From: UTCHB3 sp002050155
GTDB taxonomy: Bacteria; Bacteroidota; Ignavibacteria; Ignavibacteriales; Ignavibacteriaceae
Direction of reading: 5' to 3'
DNA length: 64,000 bases
NCBI GenBank assembly: GCA_030584105.1
Contig: CP129491.1
Location: 2,542,001-2,606,000, forward strand
In this document: in pieces, positions 50,743 through 60,269 of the stretch
Layout of the letters: each line of letters opens with the position of its first letter
How positions within the stretch are numbered: position 1 is the stretch's first letter
Made by a program: the position numbers and the translations under genes
Notes under the pieces: generated by a model
The model's database searches: none
What the model saw: only the letters and a program-made list of their open reading frames with translations
What the model was told of the DNA's origin: nothing

Positions 50743-52530
50743 ATGGCAGAGAGAACTCAACCAACTGATGAAATTCTGGGTAAAGCGTACGACTCTAAGT
50801 TGATGAAAAGGCTGTTAGAGTTCATCAGACCCTACAAAAAATATCTTATTCTTGCAATTCTCCTGAATGTGGTGGTTGCAGGGTTGGGACCTCTGCGCCC
50901 CTGGCTGACCAAAGTTGCCATCGATGATAAGATATTCCACAAAGACTACCCCGGGCTGCTGCTTCTTTCCCTGGCGTTGTTTGGTACCTTGGCGGTTCAG
51001 ACTGTAATTCAATACTTCCTAACATATTACACGCAACTCTTGGGGCAGAAAACGATCTTAGATTTGCGGAAGAAGATGTTTAACCACATCCAGCGGCTTT
51101 CGGTCAGTTTTTTTGATAAAACGCCGATCGGAAGGTTGGTAACCCGCGTAACCAACGATGTTGAAGCGTTAAACGAACTCTTCTCTTCCGGGATTGTGAT
51201 GGTATTCAGCGATATATTCATTATCCTGTGGATTCTGGGGTTCATGTTCTTCATCAACTGGGAGCTTTCCCTTATCACACTTTCCGTTCTGCCTTTCCTG
51301 TTTTACGGAACTTTTCTTTTCAGGAAAAAGGTGAGGGAATCATACCGGGACATCCGTATGTATCTTGCACGGATGAACTCTTACATGCAGGAGCACATCA
51401 CCGGAATGGGGATAACCCGCCTGTTCAACAAAGAAAAAGAGGAAGCGAAAACTTTTGCAAAAATTAACGGCGATCACCGGGATGAAAACATCCGCTCCGT
51501 TTTCTATTATGCGCTTTTCTTCCCGGGTGTTGAATTGATTTCTTCGGTTGCGGTGGCGCTGATTATATGGTATGGCGGTGGTGAGATAATTCAAAGCCGG
51601 ATGTCGTTCGGCGTTCTGTTCGCGTTCATTCAATATACCGACATGTTTTTCAGACCGATCCGTGATCTCTCGGATAAATATAACATCATGCAGACGGCGA
51701 TGGCCTCCTCCGAGCGGATTTTTAAACTGCTGGATACCGATTCCTTCATAAAAGACCCTGAAAACCCAAAATCGTTGGGAAATGTTAAAGGCAAAATTGA
51801 GTTCGAAAATGTATGCTTTGCCTACAACGAGGGTGAAAATGTTCTCAAAAATATCTCTTTTTCAATCAATCCGGGGGAAGTGGTGGCGATTGTCGGCGCG
51901 ACCGGTGCCGGTAAAACGAGCATTATCAATATTCTAACACGCTTCTACGACATCAATAACGGCAGCATCAAGGTGGACGGAATCGATATCAGGGATGTGA
52001 ACAAAAGAGAGCTTAGAAAGAAAATCTCGATCGTTCTGCAGGATGTTTTCCTCTTTTTCGGTACGATTAAAACTAATATTGGGATGGAAAACCCCGAAAT
52101 CAGCGATGAAACTATTAAAACTGCAGCACGGTTAGTGGGCGCCGATAAGTTCATCGAGCAGCTGCCGCTTAAGTACGACGAGCCGGTTAAAGAAAGAGGC
52201 GCCACTTTATCAGTCGGACAGAAACAGTTAATCTCATTTGCGCGGGCGCTTGCGCACGATCCCCAAATTTTAATTTTGGATGAGGCAACCTCCAGCGTTG
52301 ATACGGAAACCGAAAAGATGATACAGGCGGCTATCGATAAACTTCTGGAAGGAAGAACAGCAATAGTTGTGGCGCACAGGCTTTCAACTATCAGAAATGC
52401 GGATAAAATAATCGTGATGCACAAAGGTGAAATAAAAGAGATGGGCACTCACGAGCAGCTCTTGGAGGAAAGAGGGCTTTACTTCAAGCTTTACCAGCTG
52501 CAGTATAAAGATCAGGAGTTGGCGGCTTAA
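50743..52530 (+). CDS. ABC exporter subunit 2 (catalytic partner)
   Basis: Half-transporter of 595 residues with six transmembrane helices (about 28-320) and an ATP-binding domain. Walker A is GATGAGKTSIINIL, Q loop IVLQDVFLFFG, Walker B ILILDEATSSVD with the catalytic Glu, H loop VAHRLST. Its signature is LSVGQKQLISFARAL rather than LSGGQ, the usual companion of a degenerate Walker B in the other subunit. It therefore completes a heterodimeric exporter with the gene 176 bp upstream (one consensus and one degenerate ATP site). The start is the ATG at 50743 after AAACAGG. Confidence 0.92.
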   Translation: MAERTQPTDEILGKAYDSKLMKRLLEFIRPYKKYLILAILLNVVVAGLGPLRPWLTKVAIDDKIFHKDYPGLLLLSLALFGTLAVQTVIQYFLTYYTQLLGQKTILDLRKKMFNHIQRLSVSFFDKTPIGRLVTRVTNDVEALNELFSSGIVMVFSDIFIILWILGFMFFINWELSLITLSVLPFLFYGTFLFRKKVRESYRDIRMYLARMNSYMQEHITGMGITRLFNKEKEEAKTFAKINGDHRDENIRSVFYYALFFPGVELISSVAVALIIWYGGGEIIQSRMSFGVLFAFIQYTDMFFRPIRDLSDKYNIMQTAMASSERIFKLLDTDSFIKDPENPKSLGNVKGKIEFENVCFAYNEGENVLKNISFSINPGEVVAIVGATGAGKTSIINILTRFYDINNGSIKVDGIDIRDVNKRELRKKISIVLQDVFLFFGTIKTNIGMENPEISDETIKTAARLVGADKFIEQLPLKYDEPVKERGATLSVGQKQLISFARALAHDPQILILDEATSSVDTETEKMIQAAIDKLLEGRTAIVVAHRLSTIRNADKIIVMHKGEIKEMGTHEQLLEERGLYFKLYQLQYKDQELAA

Positions 52531-52690
52531 ATCAGCTTTTACTTCCTAAGAGTTAAGCTACACTTCCTTTAAAAAAAACATTTTTCTTCGTTGACTAATC
52601 GCAACTTCTCAATTTTTTCTTTCTTTACTTCTTTCGTATATGTTATATTTCTTTAGATCAATAAAAATTATACATACGGAGAAATAAAAG

Positions 52691-53722
52691 ATGAGTACAA
52701 CCCCCTTTATGACCCTCGAAAGGTTCATTATTGAGCAGGAGCGCAAACACCCGGAGGCAACCGGGGCACTTTCGAGGATTCTTTCAGACCTTTCGATCGC
52801 CGCTAAAATCGTATCAAGAGAAGTGAACAAAGCCGGGCTTGTGGAAATTCTTGGATTTACAGGCTCCACAAATGTGCACGGTGAATCGGTTAAAAAATTG
52901 GATATTTATGCTCACGATATGCTCTTCAAAGCGATGGATCACGGCGGGCAGCTTTGCGTGATGGCATCGGAAGAGGAAGAAGATATTATCCACATTCCGA
53001 AACACTTCAGAATTGGCAAATATGTTATGCTGTTCGACCCGTTGGATGGCTCTTCGAATATCGATGTTAATGTGAGCATCGGCACCATTTTCAGTATCTA
53101 TAAAAGAGTATCTGAAGGCGATGGCCCCGGCACTTTGGAAGACTGCCTGCAACGGGGGCTTGAACAGGTGGCAGCGGGCTATGTTATTTACGGCTCTTCA
53201 ACTATGTTGGTTTACACCGTCGGTGAAGGGGTTGATGGCTTTACGCTCGATCCTTCAATCGGCGAGTTCATTCTGTCGCACCCGAACATGAAAATACCTG
53301 AAAAAGGGAAAATTTACAGCATCAACGAGGGGAACTACAAATATTGGCACCCCGGTCTGAAAAAGTATATTAAGTGGCTTCAGGAAGAAGAGAAAGAGAG
53401 CGGGCGCCCATATTCAACACGGTATATCGGTTCGATGGTCGCCGATGTGCACAGAACCTTGCTTTATGGAGGTATTTTTATGTACCCGGCAGACAGCAGA
53501 AACCCGAAAGGGAAGTTGCGCCTGCAGTATGAGTGTAACCCGATGGCTTTCATCATTGAAGCCGCGGGCGGCAAGGCGATCGACGGTTATAAAAGAATTT
53601 TGGAAAGAGTGCCTACGGCTCTGCACGAAAGGTGCCCGATTTTTATCGGTAGCCCGTTTGATGTGGATAAAGTGGCTAAATTTATCGCTGATACCGACGC
53701 AGAATTGGAAAAACCGATTTAA
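52691..53722 (+). CDS. fbp: Fructose-1,6-bisphosphatase, class I
   Basis: Gluconeogenic phosphatase converting fructose-1,6-bisphosphate to fructose-6-phosphate, 343 residues, cytoplasmic. Seen are TLERFIIEQERKHP at the N-terminus, the metal-site Glu pair in MASEEEEDI, the inositol-phosphatase-like motif LFDPLDGSSNIDVNVSIGTIFSIY, YGSSTMLVYTVG and GKLRLQYECNPMAFIIEAAGGKA. The ATG at 52691 follows ACGGAGAAATAAAAG. A good terminator follows the gene. It is a single-gene unit between the ABC exporter and a small minus-strand gene. Confidence 0.96.
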   Translation: MSTTPFMTLERFIIEQERKHPEATGALSRILSDLSIAAKIVSREVNKAGLVEILGFTGSTNVHGESVKKLDIYAHDMLFKAMDHGGQLCVMASEEEEDIIHIPKHFRIGKYVMLFDPLDGSSNIDVNVSIGTIFSIYKRVSEGDGPGTLEDCLQRGLEQVAAGYVIYGSSTMLVYTVGEGVDGFTLDPSIGEFILSHPNMKIPEKGKIYSINEGNYKYWHPGLKKYIKWLQEEEKESGRPYSTRYIGSMVADVHRTLLYGGIFMYPADSRNPKGKLRLQYECNPMAFIIEAAGGKAIDGYKRILERVPTALHERCPIFIGSPFDVDKVAKFIADTDAELEKPI

Positions 53723-53786
53723 GTCGGGGTTGCATTTTTGCATTTCAACAGTTAAGCAATTCTGCTTTTAGTTCCCTGCATTTTTT

Positions 53787-53816
53787 AAGGCGCCTGAATT
53801 TTCGGGCGCCTTTTTT
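53787..53816 (+). terminator. Rho-independent terminator of fbp
   Basis: AAGGCGCC-TGAATTTTCG-GGCGCCTT followed by a T run (53787-53816) is a textbook terminator about 65 bp after the fbp stop. Confidence 0.9.
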
Positions 53817-53827
53817 GTTGATTTTCG

Positions 53828-53908
53828 ACCTTTTGAGTTTAAACCTATTGATTTGAAACCTTTTGAGTTTAAACCTATTGATTTAAAGCCTGTTTAGTTG
53901 GAACCTAC
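53828..53908. repeat. 30-bp tandem repeat
   Basis: ACCTTTTGAGTTTAAACCTA occurs at 53828 and 53858, followed by a decayed third copy (GCCTGTTTAGTTGGAACCTA), a 30-bp period. The third copy touches the stop codon of the minus-strand 93-residue gene. Confidence 0.85.
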
Positions 53909-54186
53909 GCTTCGGTTTCGGGGAGTTTAACGGATTTAAGTTTTTCGGCAATTAATTCCGCCAGTTCTTCTTTGGTGGTGCCTTGAATAGTGAATTTGCC
54001 GCTTTTAACCATCACCGAGGGTTCGTCACCCTCTTTATTCACATATTTGAAGAGCATATACCCCAGGCGGTTTCTGTCGCTCTCAATAGGTAAAAATTCT
54101 TTCAGGTCGTTAGCGATGTTATAGACCTGTTTTTCCAAAGAATCTGCCGGAAATTCAATCGTTTTAGGTGGAGGAAGTGTAGCCAT
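53905..54186 (-). CDS. Small conserved-looking hypothetical protein, 93 residues
   Basis: I do not recognise a family. The protein starts MATLPPPKTIEFPAD, has no signal peptide or transmembrane helix, and looks like a compact alpha/beta fold: helix EKQVYNIANDLKEFLPI, strands YMLFKYVNK and SVMVKSGKFTIQGT, helix KEELAELIAEKLKSV, then an acidic tail. Codon use and length suggest a real gene. An ATG at 54186 is the first possible start, but no clear Shine-Dalgarno stands before it. It is separated from fbp by the terminator and the 30-bp repeats. Confidence 0.65.
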   Translation of the reverse strand: MATLPPPKTIEFPADSLEKQVYNIANDLKEFLPIESDRNRLGYMLFKYVNKEGDEPSVMVKSGKFTIQGTTKEELAELIAEKLKSVKLPETEA

Positions 54187-54623
54187 TAATAGTCTGTCCT
54201 AAGCTGTCTGAAAAATTAAAAAATCCATTATTTAAAATAATAAATTAATTAATAAAAAGATGTCTATACTGTTTGTTTTATGAGATGTTTGTTTTGGGTA
54301 AGTTTACAAAATCTCCGGTGCCTGTGCAATTCTTTTTAACCGGGTTTATATGCCCCCTTCTACCCGGTTTTGTATGAATGGAAAGCACCCTATTCCTGCG
54401 CAATTCCTTTATATTCGGTTTATATAAACTCCAACACGAAACAGAAGAAAAAGTGCCGGTAAAACAAGTAAAGAGAAAGGGGTAATTCAATGTTATTATT
54501 CCGGCAAATTCTTATTAGTAAATTATTTTACAATCGTATATTTTAGTGTGTAAAATAATACAGATTTGCCAAAGGCCTTTATCCGGTGAATCTGTTAAAA
54601 ACAATTTAAAACAATAGATTAAG
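54187..54623. repeat. Gene-free 437 bp before marR
   Basis: An imperfect duplication (GCAATTC(T/C)TTT...GGTTTATAT near 54321-54350 and 54400-54428) is the only structure seen. The marR promoter and its possible autoregulatory operator should be within the last 150 bp; ATTTTACAATCGTATATTTTAGTGTGTAAAAT-like symmetry lies around 54528-54560 (ATTTTACA ... TGTAAAAT), an 8-bp inverted repeat that could be the operator. Confidence 0.45.
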
Positions 54624-55088
54624 ATGATCGAACAGACAGCAAAAAAGTTTGCAGAACTTACCTGCACCCTTTCCAGAGAGTGCACCAGAAAAGAGGAATA
54701 TTTCGCAAGATGCTATAACCTGACACCTGCCGAACTGCGCCTCCTGATGCTATTTGGCGACAAACAGTCACTCTCCATTAAAGAACTTTCTCAGATTCTT
54801 GAACTTACACCCGGCAGGATCACGCACATCCTGACATCTTTGGAAGAGAAAAAATTGGTGCAGCGAAAACAGTCGGGGGTTGATAAAAGAAGCTTCAATG
54901 TTTTTTTAACGGGGCAAAGCCGTCCGTATATAAACAGAATTAACAACGGGCATATTTTTGTTCATCAGGAAATTTTCGACCGGCTTGATGAAAACACACG
55001 GGAGAATGTAATAGCAGTTATGCAGTCACTCATCGAAGCGATGCAACACTGGATTGTTGATGAAACGGCAAAAGAAACTGTTTCTTAA
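54624..55088 (+). CDS. MarR-family transcriptional regulator
   Basis: A 154-residue winged-helix regulator. The recognition core is LTPAELRLLMLFGDKQSLSIKELSQILELTPGRITHILTSLEEKKLVQR (positions about 33-82 of the protein), followed by the MarR wing (GVDKRSFNVFLT) and a long C-terminal dimerisation helix. MarR proteins usually repress a nearby gene and respond to small aromatic ligands; the target here is unclear because the next gene is convergent. An inverted repeat ATTTTACA/TGTAAAAT upstream (about 54528-54560) is a possible autoregulatory site. The ATG at 54624 opens the frame. Confidence 0.85.
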   Translation: MIEQTAKKFAELTCTLSRECTRKEEYFARCYNLTPAELRLLMLFGDKQSLSIKELSQILELTPGRITHILTSLEEKKLVQRKQSGVDKRSFNVFLTGQSRPYINRINNGHIFVHQEIFDRLDENTRENVIAVMQSLIEAMQHWIVDETAKETVS

Positions 55089-55097
55089 TTTCTCTCC

Positions 55098-56600
55098 TTA
55101 AAAACTGCTTTCAGCGCCGGCAGAACCGTCCTCATAAACTAAGATATGGCTTTTCCACGGTTGCAGGTCGATATAAAGCCCCATATCGTTCAGTTCTGCT
55201 GTTGAACGGATGTAAATATAGTCATTCAGCACATCATTGAACAAAACTTTATCTTCCGCGGTGCTTATACCAAGTTTCAGCAGGCACTGTGCGGGGGCGT
55301 CCGAGTAGTTAACCACAACAACAATGTTCCGGACAGAGAGCCGCCACTTCCATGCGAGCAAGTTCGAATTTGTTTCGTTATCGTGCCAGACCTTATGGCA
55401 GAAAAGCTGCTCCCAATCGCCATCTTTGAATGCTCTGTCGGCGGTTATTTTCAGCAGAGTATTGTAGAACCCGGCAACTTTTTTGTTCACCTTCTCTTCA
55501 GTTTCCCCCCCAAGTTGTATGGCAAGTTTAAGTTTCTTCCCCTCCCATTGCCCGTCGTTATAAAGCATTAGTCCCGGAATTGTCGCCGCGATAATCGCCG
55601 CCGCCATCGATCTGTCCGCGCCAAAAGCTTTAACGGCTCTTTCTTCCTCAACCTGTTCGATGTATCGTAGCGATTTTTGCTGCACCTTCAAATCCGCTGT
55701 CAGGTGCCCCTTAACTTCCGTGGGCCCGTTTTTCAAAATTCTGTCGTATAGCACCTTGTCGGAAGTGTAGTCGAACCCTAATTTCTGCATATCCTTTTCA
55801 AGTCCCCAGTAAGTTTCGGCGATAAAAATGAAGGCAGAGTTGAAGGCTTTAATTTCATTAATCGCCGCTGCCCAAAATTCAAGAGCGGTTTCGGGGAACT
55901 TATGTTGGTCGGCAGCGCCGCTCCAGGTGTTTCCGAAAACATTGTTCAGCACCAACATCGCCATTGAGCAGCGAACACCATCGCACAAACTGCTGATGTT
56001 TTGTAAAATGCCCGACATCGCATCGCGCGTTAACGGGTTAAAATAGTTCAGTTGTGCCGTATCCCGCCATGGGGGGAAGAAAGGGTCGCGCCCGTGTGCA
56101 AAATAGAGGCCCGGGTGCTCTTTAATGCAAAAGTAGGTGTCGGGGTCTTCTTCCCATACCGGTTTTTCCACCTGCAGAAAGATTTCCGGGTTTTTCAGCA
56201 ACACTTCGCTTGTTGAGCCGAAGTGATTCGGCACAAAATCAAGAATTAACGCCATCCCAAGCTCGTTGAGAGTTTTTTTCAGGCTCAGCAATTCCTCTTC
56301 GGTGCCAAGTTGTGGGTCAACCGTATATTCATCAATTGCGAATGGGGAGCCGATCACATCCGCCTTAGTCCAGTTCTTCAAAGATGAATCGTACTGTTTC
56401 AAAAGTTCGGGGGTGAAAGCAACATCGATAAGATTGTCTTTACAGATTTTCCAGACACCGAAAAGCCAGATAAAATCGATTCCCTTCTCCTGAAGTTCTT
56501 TCCAGTAAGTAACCGGCACACTGCTTAGTGTGGCACTTTTACCGAACCTTTTTATCCAGACGCGTGCGTTAATTTGATAAAGTTTTGGATTATTTAACAT
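55098..56600 (-). CDS. GH13 alpha-amylase-like protein lacking catalytic residues
   Basis: The start is set at the ATG at 56600 (MLNNPKLYQINARVWI). The 500-residue protein has the GH13 TIM-barrel outline: conserved region I DFVPNH is intact, and the acid/base Glu of region III is present in IFIAETYWGLE. In region II, where GxRxD is required, the sequence is CDGVRCSMAML, so the nucleophile Asp is Ser. In region IV, where NHD is expected, the sequence is RYIEQVEEERAV, so His and the stabilising Asp are lost. A C-terminal beta domain follows. I infer a pseudoenzyme or a binding protein derived from an amylase/trehalose-synthase-like enzyme. No signal peptide, so cytoplasmic. Confidence 0.8.
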   Translation of the reverse strand: MLNNPKLYQINARVWIKRFGKSATLSSVPVTYWKELQEKGIDFIWLFGVWKICKDNLIDVAFTPELLKQYDSSLKNWTKADVIGSPFAIDEYTVDPQLGTEEELLSLKKTLNELGMALILDFVPNHFGSTSEVLLKNPEIFLQVEKPVWEEDPDTYFCIKEHPGLYFAHGRDPFFPPWRDTAQLNYFNPLTRDAMSGILQNISSLCDGVRCSMAMLVLNNVFGNTWSGAADQHKFPETALEFWAAAINEIKAFNSAFIFIAETYWGLEKDMQKLGFDYTSDKVLYDRILKNGPTEVKGHLTADLKVQQKSLRYIEQVEEERAVKAFGADRSMAAAIIAATIPGLMLYNDGQWEGKKLKLAIQLGGETEEKVNKKVAGFYNTLLKITADRAFKDGDWEQLFCHKVWHDNETNSNLLAWKWRLSVRNIVVVVNYSDAPAQCLLKLGISTAEDKVLFNDVLNDYIYIRSTAELNDMGLYIDLQPWKSHILVYEDGSAGAESSF

Positions 56601-56709
56601 GGTAACTACCCATTGTTTGTTAAATTTGGGCATTTCATTCGATAAAATTCATAAACCCTTAAATCTCACTGTTAAACCTACAAAACTTTTTTGTGAAAGG
56701 AAAACAAAA

Positions 56710-57174
56710 ATGAAACTCGCCACGCTTTGCTATGTGAAAGATGTGAAGATGGGCACAACTTTAATGATACACCGGACAAAAAAAGCGAACGATATGCACG
56801 AAGGTAAGTGGAACGGCTTAGGCGGCAAGTTTGAACCGGGCGAAACTCCCGAAGAGTGTGTGATTAGGGAAGTGTGGGAAGAGTCGGGCTTGAAAATTAC
56901 CAACCCGCGGTTAGAAGGCTACATAACCTTCCCGGCTTTCGATGATATTGAAGACTGGAATGTGTTCGTTTTCACCGCTGAAGAGTTTACGGGTGAGTTA
57001 ATAGAGTCCAAAGAGGGTTATCTGCACTGGATACCGGATAGCGAGTTGTTCAACCTAAATCTGTGGGAGGGTGATACAATATTTATGCGGTGGATTGGAG
57101 GCGGCAAATTCTTTTCCGCTAAATTTATTTATGATAAAGGTGCTTTTCAGAGCTATTCGGTTGTTTTTTATTGA
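56710..57174 (+). CDS. Nudix hydrolase (MutT/8-oxo-dGTPase-like)
   Basis: A 154-residue Nudix protein; the ATG at 56710 (MKLATLCYVKD) is chosen because GAAAGGAAAAC lies just upstream and family members start this way. The Nudix box is complete: GGKFEPGETPEECVIREVW followed by EESGL. The N-terminal half (LMIHRTKKANDMHEGKWNGLGGK) resembles the 8-oxo-dGTP diphosphatase subgroup, which cleans the nucleotide pool, so it could complement MutS in mutation avoidance. The sequence alone does not prove the substrate. Confidence 0.88.
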   Translation: MKLATLCYVKDVKMGTTLMIHRTKKANDMHEGKWNGLGGKFEPGETPEECVIREVWEESGLKITNPRLEGYITFPAFDDIEDWNVFVFTAEEFTGELIESKEGYLHWIPDSELFNLNLWEGDTIFMRWIGGGKFFSAKFIYDKGAFQSYSVVFY

Positions 57175-57410
57175 TACGGCTTAAATTTTCCGCCGGTATA
57201 TTATAACCCGGCGCACCACCCACCGGTCGGGGAAAACAAAGAATATTTGGGCAGAGGCAGCACACCACTCCGCCTCAAATGCATGATGTAAAACGGCAAC
57301 ACTTCCATTTCCTCATTTCCTTCAGGGGAAAAAGAAAAAAAAACCCCTTGTAATTTCCAAAAAAAATGCAGAAATTTAAAGTTTCCTTATAACATTATCG
57401 AGTAACAAAA

Positions 57411-60269
57411 ATGTTTTTCAAGTCAGTGGTTGGCAAAACCCTTGTTCTTTGCCTTATGGCACTATTCGCTCTCTCCGCTCAACAACTTCCGCAAAGAGTT
57501 ATTACTAAAGGAGATATTCACTACCTTTCTAACGAACTTATAATCAAGTTCAAATATTATCAACCGACCGATGTTTCCGGCAAGGTTACCCCGGACGCTT
57601 TAATCTTAAGCAAAATGGAGTTTCTTGGGGCTAAAAGCGTTAACACCGTTTTCCCCCCTAAAGCCGTCGAAGCTTCATCCCGCGGGATCGAAAGAATCGT
57701 TTCTCTGAAGTACGGTTCGAATGTTGATCCTCTCTATGCGGCGGCAAAACTTTCTGCTGTTGCGGAAATCGAGTGGATAGAACCTCGATATGTTTATTCA
57801 ACCTCCGGTGTTCCTAACGACCCACAGTGGAGCCGCCAATGGTTTCTTCCCAAAATTAAAGCTGCCGAAGCCTGGGATATTAACCAAGGCACCCCAAATA
57901 TCATAATCGGAATTGTTGATACAGGTGTTGACTGGGATCACCCCGACCTCGTCGCAAATGTTTGGATTAACCCCAACGAAATTCCCGGTAACGGAATAGA
58001 TGACGACGGCAACGGATACATCGACGATGTACGCGGCTGGGATTTCGGCGGCGCTAACGGAACCCCCGATAACAACCCGATGGAAGACCAACCCGACCAC
58101 GGCACACATGTTGCCGGCTGCGCGAGTGCGTGCACAAACAACGGAATTGGGGTTGCCGGTATCGGCTACAACTCCAGAGTGATGGCAGTTAAAACATCCC
58201 GCAACGACCAGAGAGACCCGGCCTCCGGCGCACCCTATGTTGTTTATGGTTACGAAGGGATTCTTTATGCAGCACAAAACGGATGTAAAGTTATAAACTG
58301 CAGCTGGGGCGGTGGCGGTTTTTCGATGTTCGGACAGGATATTATTAACCAGGCTACTGATATGGGCGCTGCCGTTATTGCCGCTGCGGGGAACGAGTCG
58401 AGCAGGGAAAAATCATACCCTGCATCTTACGATAATGTACTTTCAGTAGTTGCCACCACTTCAACTGATGGAAAAGCGGGATTTTCGAACTACGGCTATT
58501 ATGTCGATGTTTCTGCACCGGGTAACACAATATACAGTACCTGGCAGAACGATACCTACACAAACCTAAGCGGCACATCGATGGCTTCGCCGATAACTGC
58601 GGGGTTAGTTGCTCTTACATTGGCTCAGTTTCCATCTCTGACTCCTTTGCAGGCGGCTGAAAAAGTGAGAGTATCCGTTGATAACATCGATAACAATAAC
58701 ACTGCCTCGCTGAAACAACTTTTAGGAAAAGGGAGAATTAACGCACTTAAAGCGCTTCAGGAAAATGACTTCACTTCTGTCAGGGCAATTTTAACGGAGG
58801 TTTCTGATTCAGCAACCGGAAATAACGACGGAATTTTCCAGCCCGGCGAGACTGTTACCATTTATGTGAAGTTCAAAAACTGGCTTAACCCCACTTCCAA
58901 CCTCTCGGTTACACTTGAAAGCAAAAGCCCTTATGCAACCGTTTCTGCAAACGCAACAGCTAACTTTGGCGCAAAACAGACCGGGGAAGTGTTCGATAAC
59001 CAAGGGCAGGAGTTTCAGGTTACGCTTGCTGCAAATACACCTGAAAACAGTGATATCGGCTTGCTGTTAACCTTCTCTGACGGCGCATATTCAGATTTCC
59101 AATGGATAGGCGCAGTTGGTAACCCCACTTACGCAACAACTATGGGCAATAAAGTTGCCGCAACAATTACAAGCACGGGAATTATTGGTTATGCTGATTA
59201 CCCCGATAACCTCAAGGGTAAAGGCTTCAAGTATGACGAAGGCAACAGCATGCTTTTTGAAGGCTCGCTGATGTTGGGAACTGCAGGCAACCAGATAATT
59301 AACTCCGCAAGAGGGTCGGATCAGTCTTTTCAGGATAAAGATTATCAGCAGGAAATTCCTTTCTCGCTCAAAATTCCGGGAGATAAAGCTGATGTTGAAG
59401 GCTTTGGCGTATTTAACGACAATCTCGCCGGAGGCTCAAAACTTGGGTTGCAGATAACGCAACGAACTTATAATTACTCGCAAACTGCAGATGAAAATTA
59501 TATAATCGTGCGTTATACTATTAAAAACACCTCTGCTGCTGCTATTAACGGGTTGTATGCAGGGCTGTTTTTTGACTGGGATATGGTCGATGGGCAAGGC
59601 GACCTGACCGAATGGTACGCACCCGGAAACTATGCAAGAGCATGGAACAACAGCGCAAGCATGACCACAAAAGTTGGCACCGCTCTGATTAGCAGGACTA
59701 ACTACTCCTTCCAACCCATTGCAAACGACGGTAGCGTTGGTGGTATTAATATTTACGACGGCTTCACCGATTTTGAAAAATGGACCGCACTCTCCTCCGG
59801 AGTTGTTACAACAAAATACGGACCGATGGATATTTCCCATGTTATTGGCGGCGGGCCGTATAACATTGCCGCCGGTGACAGCATCGAAGTGGCGTTCGCT
59901 TTAGCTGCTGCTGATTCTGATGTTTTACTCGATCAGGCTATCTCTAATGCAAGAGGGAAATGGTCGGTGATTATGTCTGCATCTGAGGCACCGGGCAATC
60001 TGCCCCTTTCTTTCTCGTTATTGCAGAACTACCCCAACCCGTTCAACCCGGAAACGGTAATTCGCTATTCACTTCCCACATCGGATAATGTGGTGCTTAC
60101 GGTGTATAACTCAATCGGCGAAAAAGTGGCCTCGCTCGTAAATGAGGTGCAGGAAGCGGGTTATCACGAGGCGGTGTTTAATGCAAAGAACCTGCCGAGC
60201 GGTTTATATTTCTACAGGATAGAGTCGGGCAGTTTCACGGCAACTAAAAAGATGGTGCTGTTAAAATAG
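57411..60269 (+). CDS. Secreted subtilisin-like serine protease with T9SS sorting domain
   Basis: A 952-residue S8 peptidase. It has a signal peptide (TLVLCLMALFALSAQ), an inhibitor-I9-like propeptide (about 25-125) and the catalytic domain (about 135-440). The triad is Asp in IVDTGVDWDHPD, His in DHGTHVAGCA and Ser in LSGTSMASPITAG; the oxyanion Asn is in AAAGNESS. An acidic DDDGNGYIDDV segment looks like a calcium site. A long beta-rich region follows (about 460-850), and a T9SS sorting domain ends the protein (NYPNPFNPETVIRYS to KKMVLLK). It should be exported and attached or released at the cell surface. A terminator follows at 60414. Confidence 0.94.
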   Translation: MFFKSVVGKTLVLCLMALFALSAQQLPQRVITKGDIHYLSNELIIKFKYYQPTDVSGKVTPDALILSKMEFLGAKSVNTVFPPKAVEASSRGIERIVSLKYGSNVDPLYAAAKLSAVAEIEWIEPRYVYSTSGVPNDPQWSRQWFLPKIKAAEAWDINQGTPNIIIGIVDTGVDWDHPDLVANVWINPNEIPGNGIDDDGNGYIDDVRGWDFGGANGTPDNNPMEDQPDHGTHVAGCASACTNNGIGVAGIGYNSRVMAVKTSRNDQRDPASGAPYVVYGYEGILYAAQNGCKVINCSWGGGGFSMFGQDIINQATDMGAAVIAAAGNESSREKSYPASYDNVLSVVATTSTDGKAGFSNYGYYVDVSAPGNTIYSTWQNDTYTNLSGTSMASPITAGLVALTLAQFPSLTPLQAAEKVRVSVDNIDNNNTASLKQLLGKGRINALKALQENDFTSVRAILTEVSDSATGNNDGIFQPGETVTIYVKFKNWLNPTSNLSVTLESKSPYATVSANATANFGAKQTGEVFDNQGQEFQVTLAANTPENSDIGLLLTFSDGAYSDFQWIGAVGNPTYATTMGNKVAATITSTGIIGYADYPDNLKGKGFKYDEGNSMLFEGSLMLGTAGNQIINSARGSDQSFQDKDYQQEIPFSLKIPGDKADVEGFGVFNDNLAGGSKLGLQITQRTYNYSQTADENYIIVRYTIKNTSAAAINGLYAGLFFDWDMVDGQGDLTEWYAPGNYARAWNNSASMTTKVGTALISRTNYSFQPIANDGSVGGINIYDGFTDFEKWTALSSGVVTTKYGPMDISHVIGGGPYNIAAGDSIEVAFALAAADSDVLLDQAISNARGKWSVIMSASEAPGNLPLSFSLLQNYPNPFNPETVIRYSLPTSDNVVLTVYNSIGEKVASLVNEVQEAGYHEAVFNAKNLPSGLYFYRIESGSFTATKKMVLLK

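Noticed and set aside
50096..50764. 222-codon frame antisense to the first ABC gene
   Set aside because: It is the complement of a well-supported gene plus the 72-bp repeats; the repeated hydrophobic peptide is a by-product.
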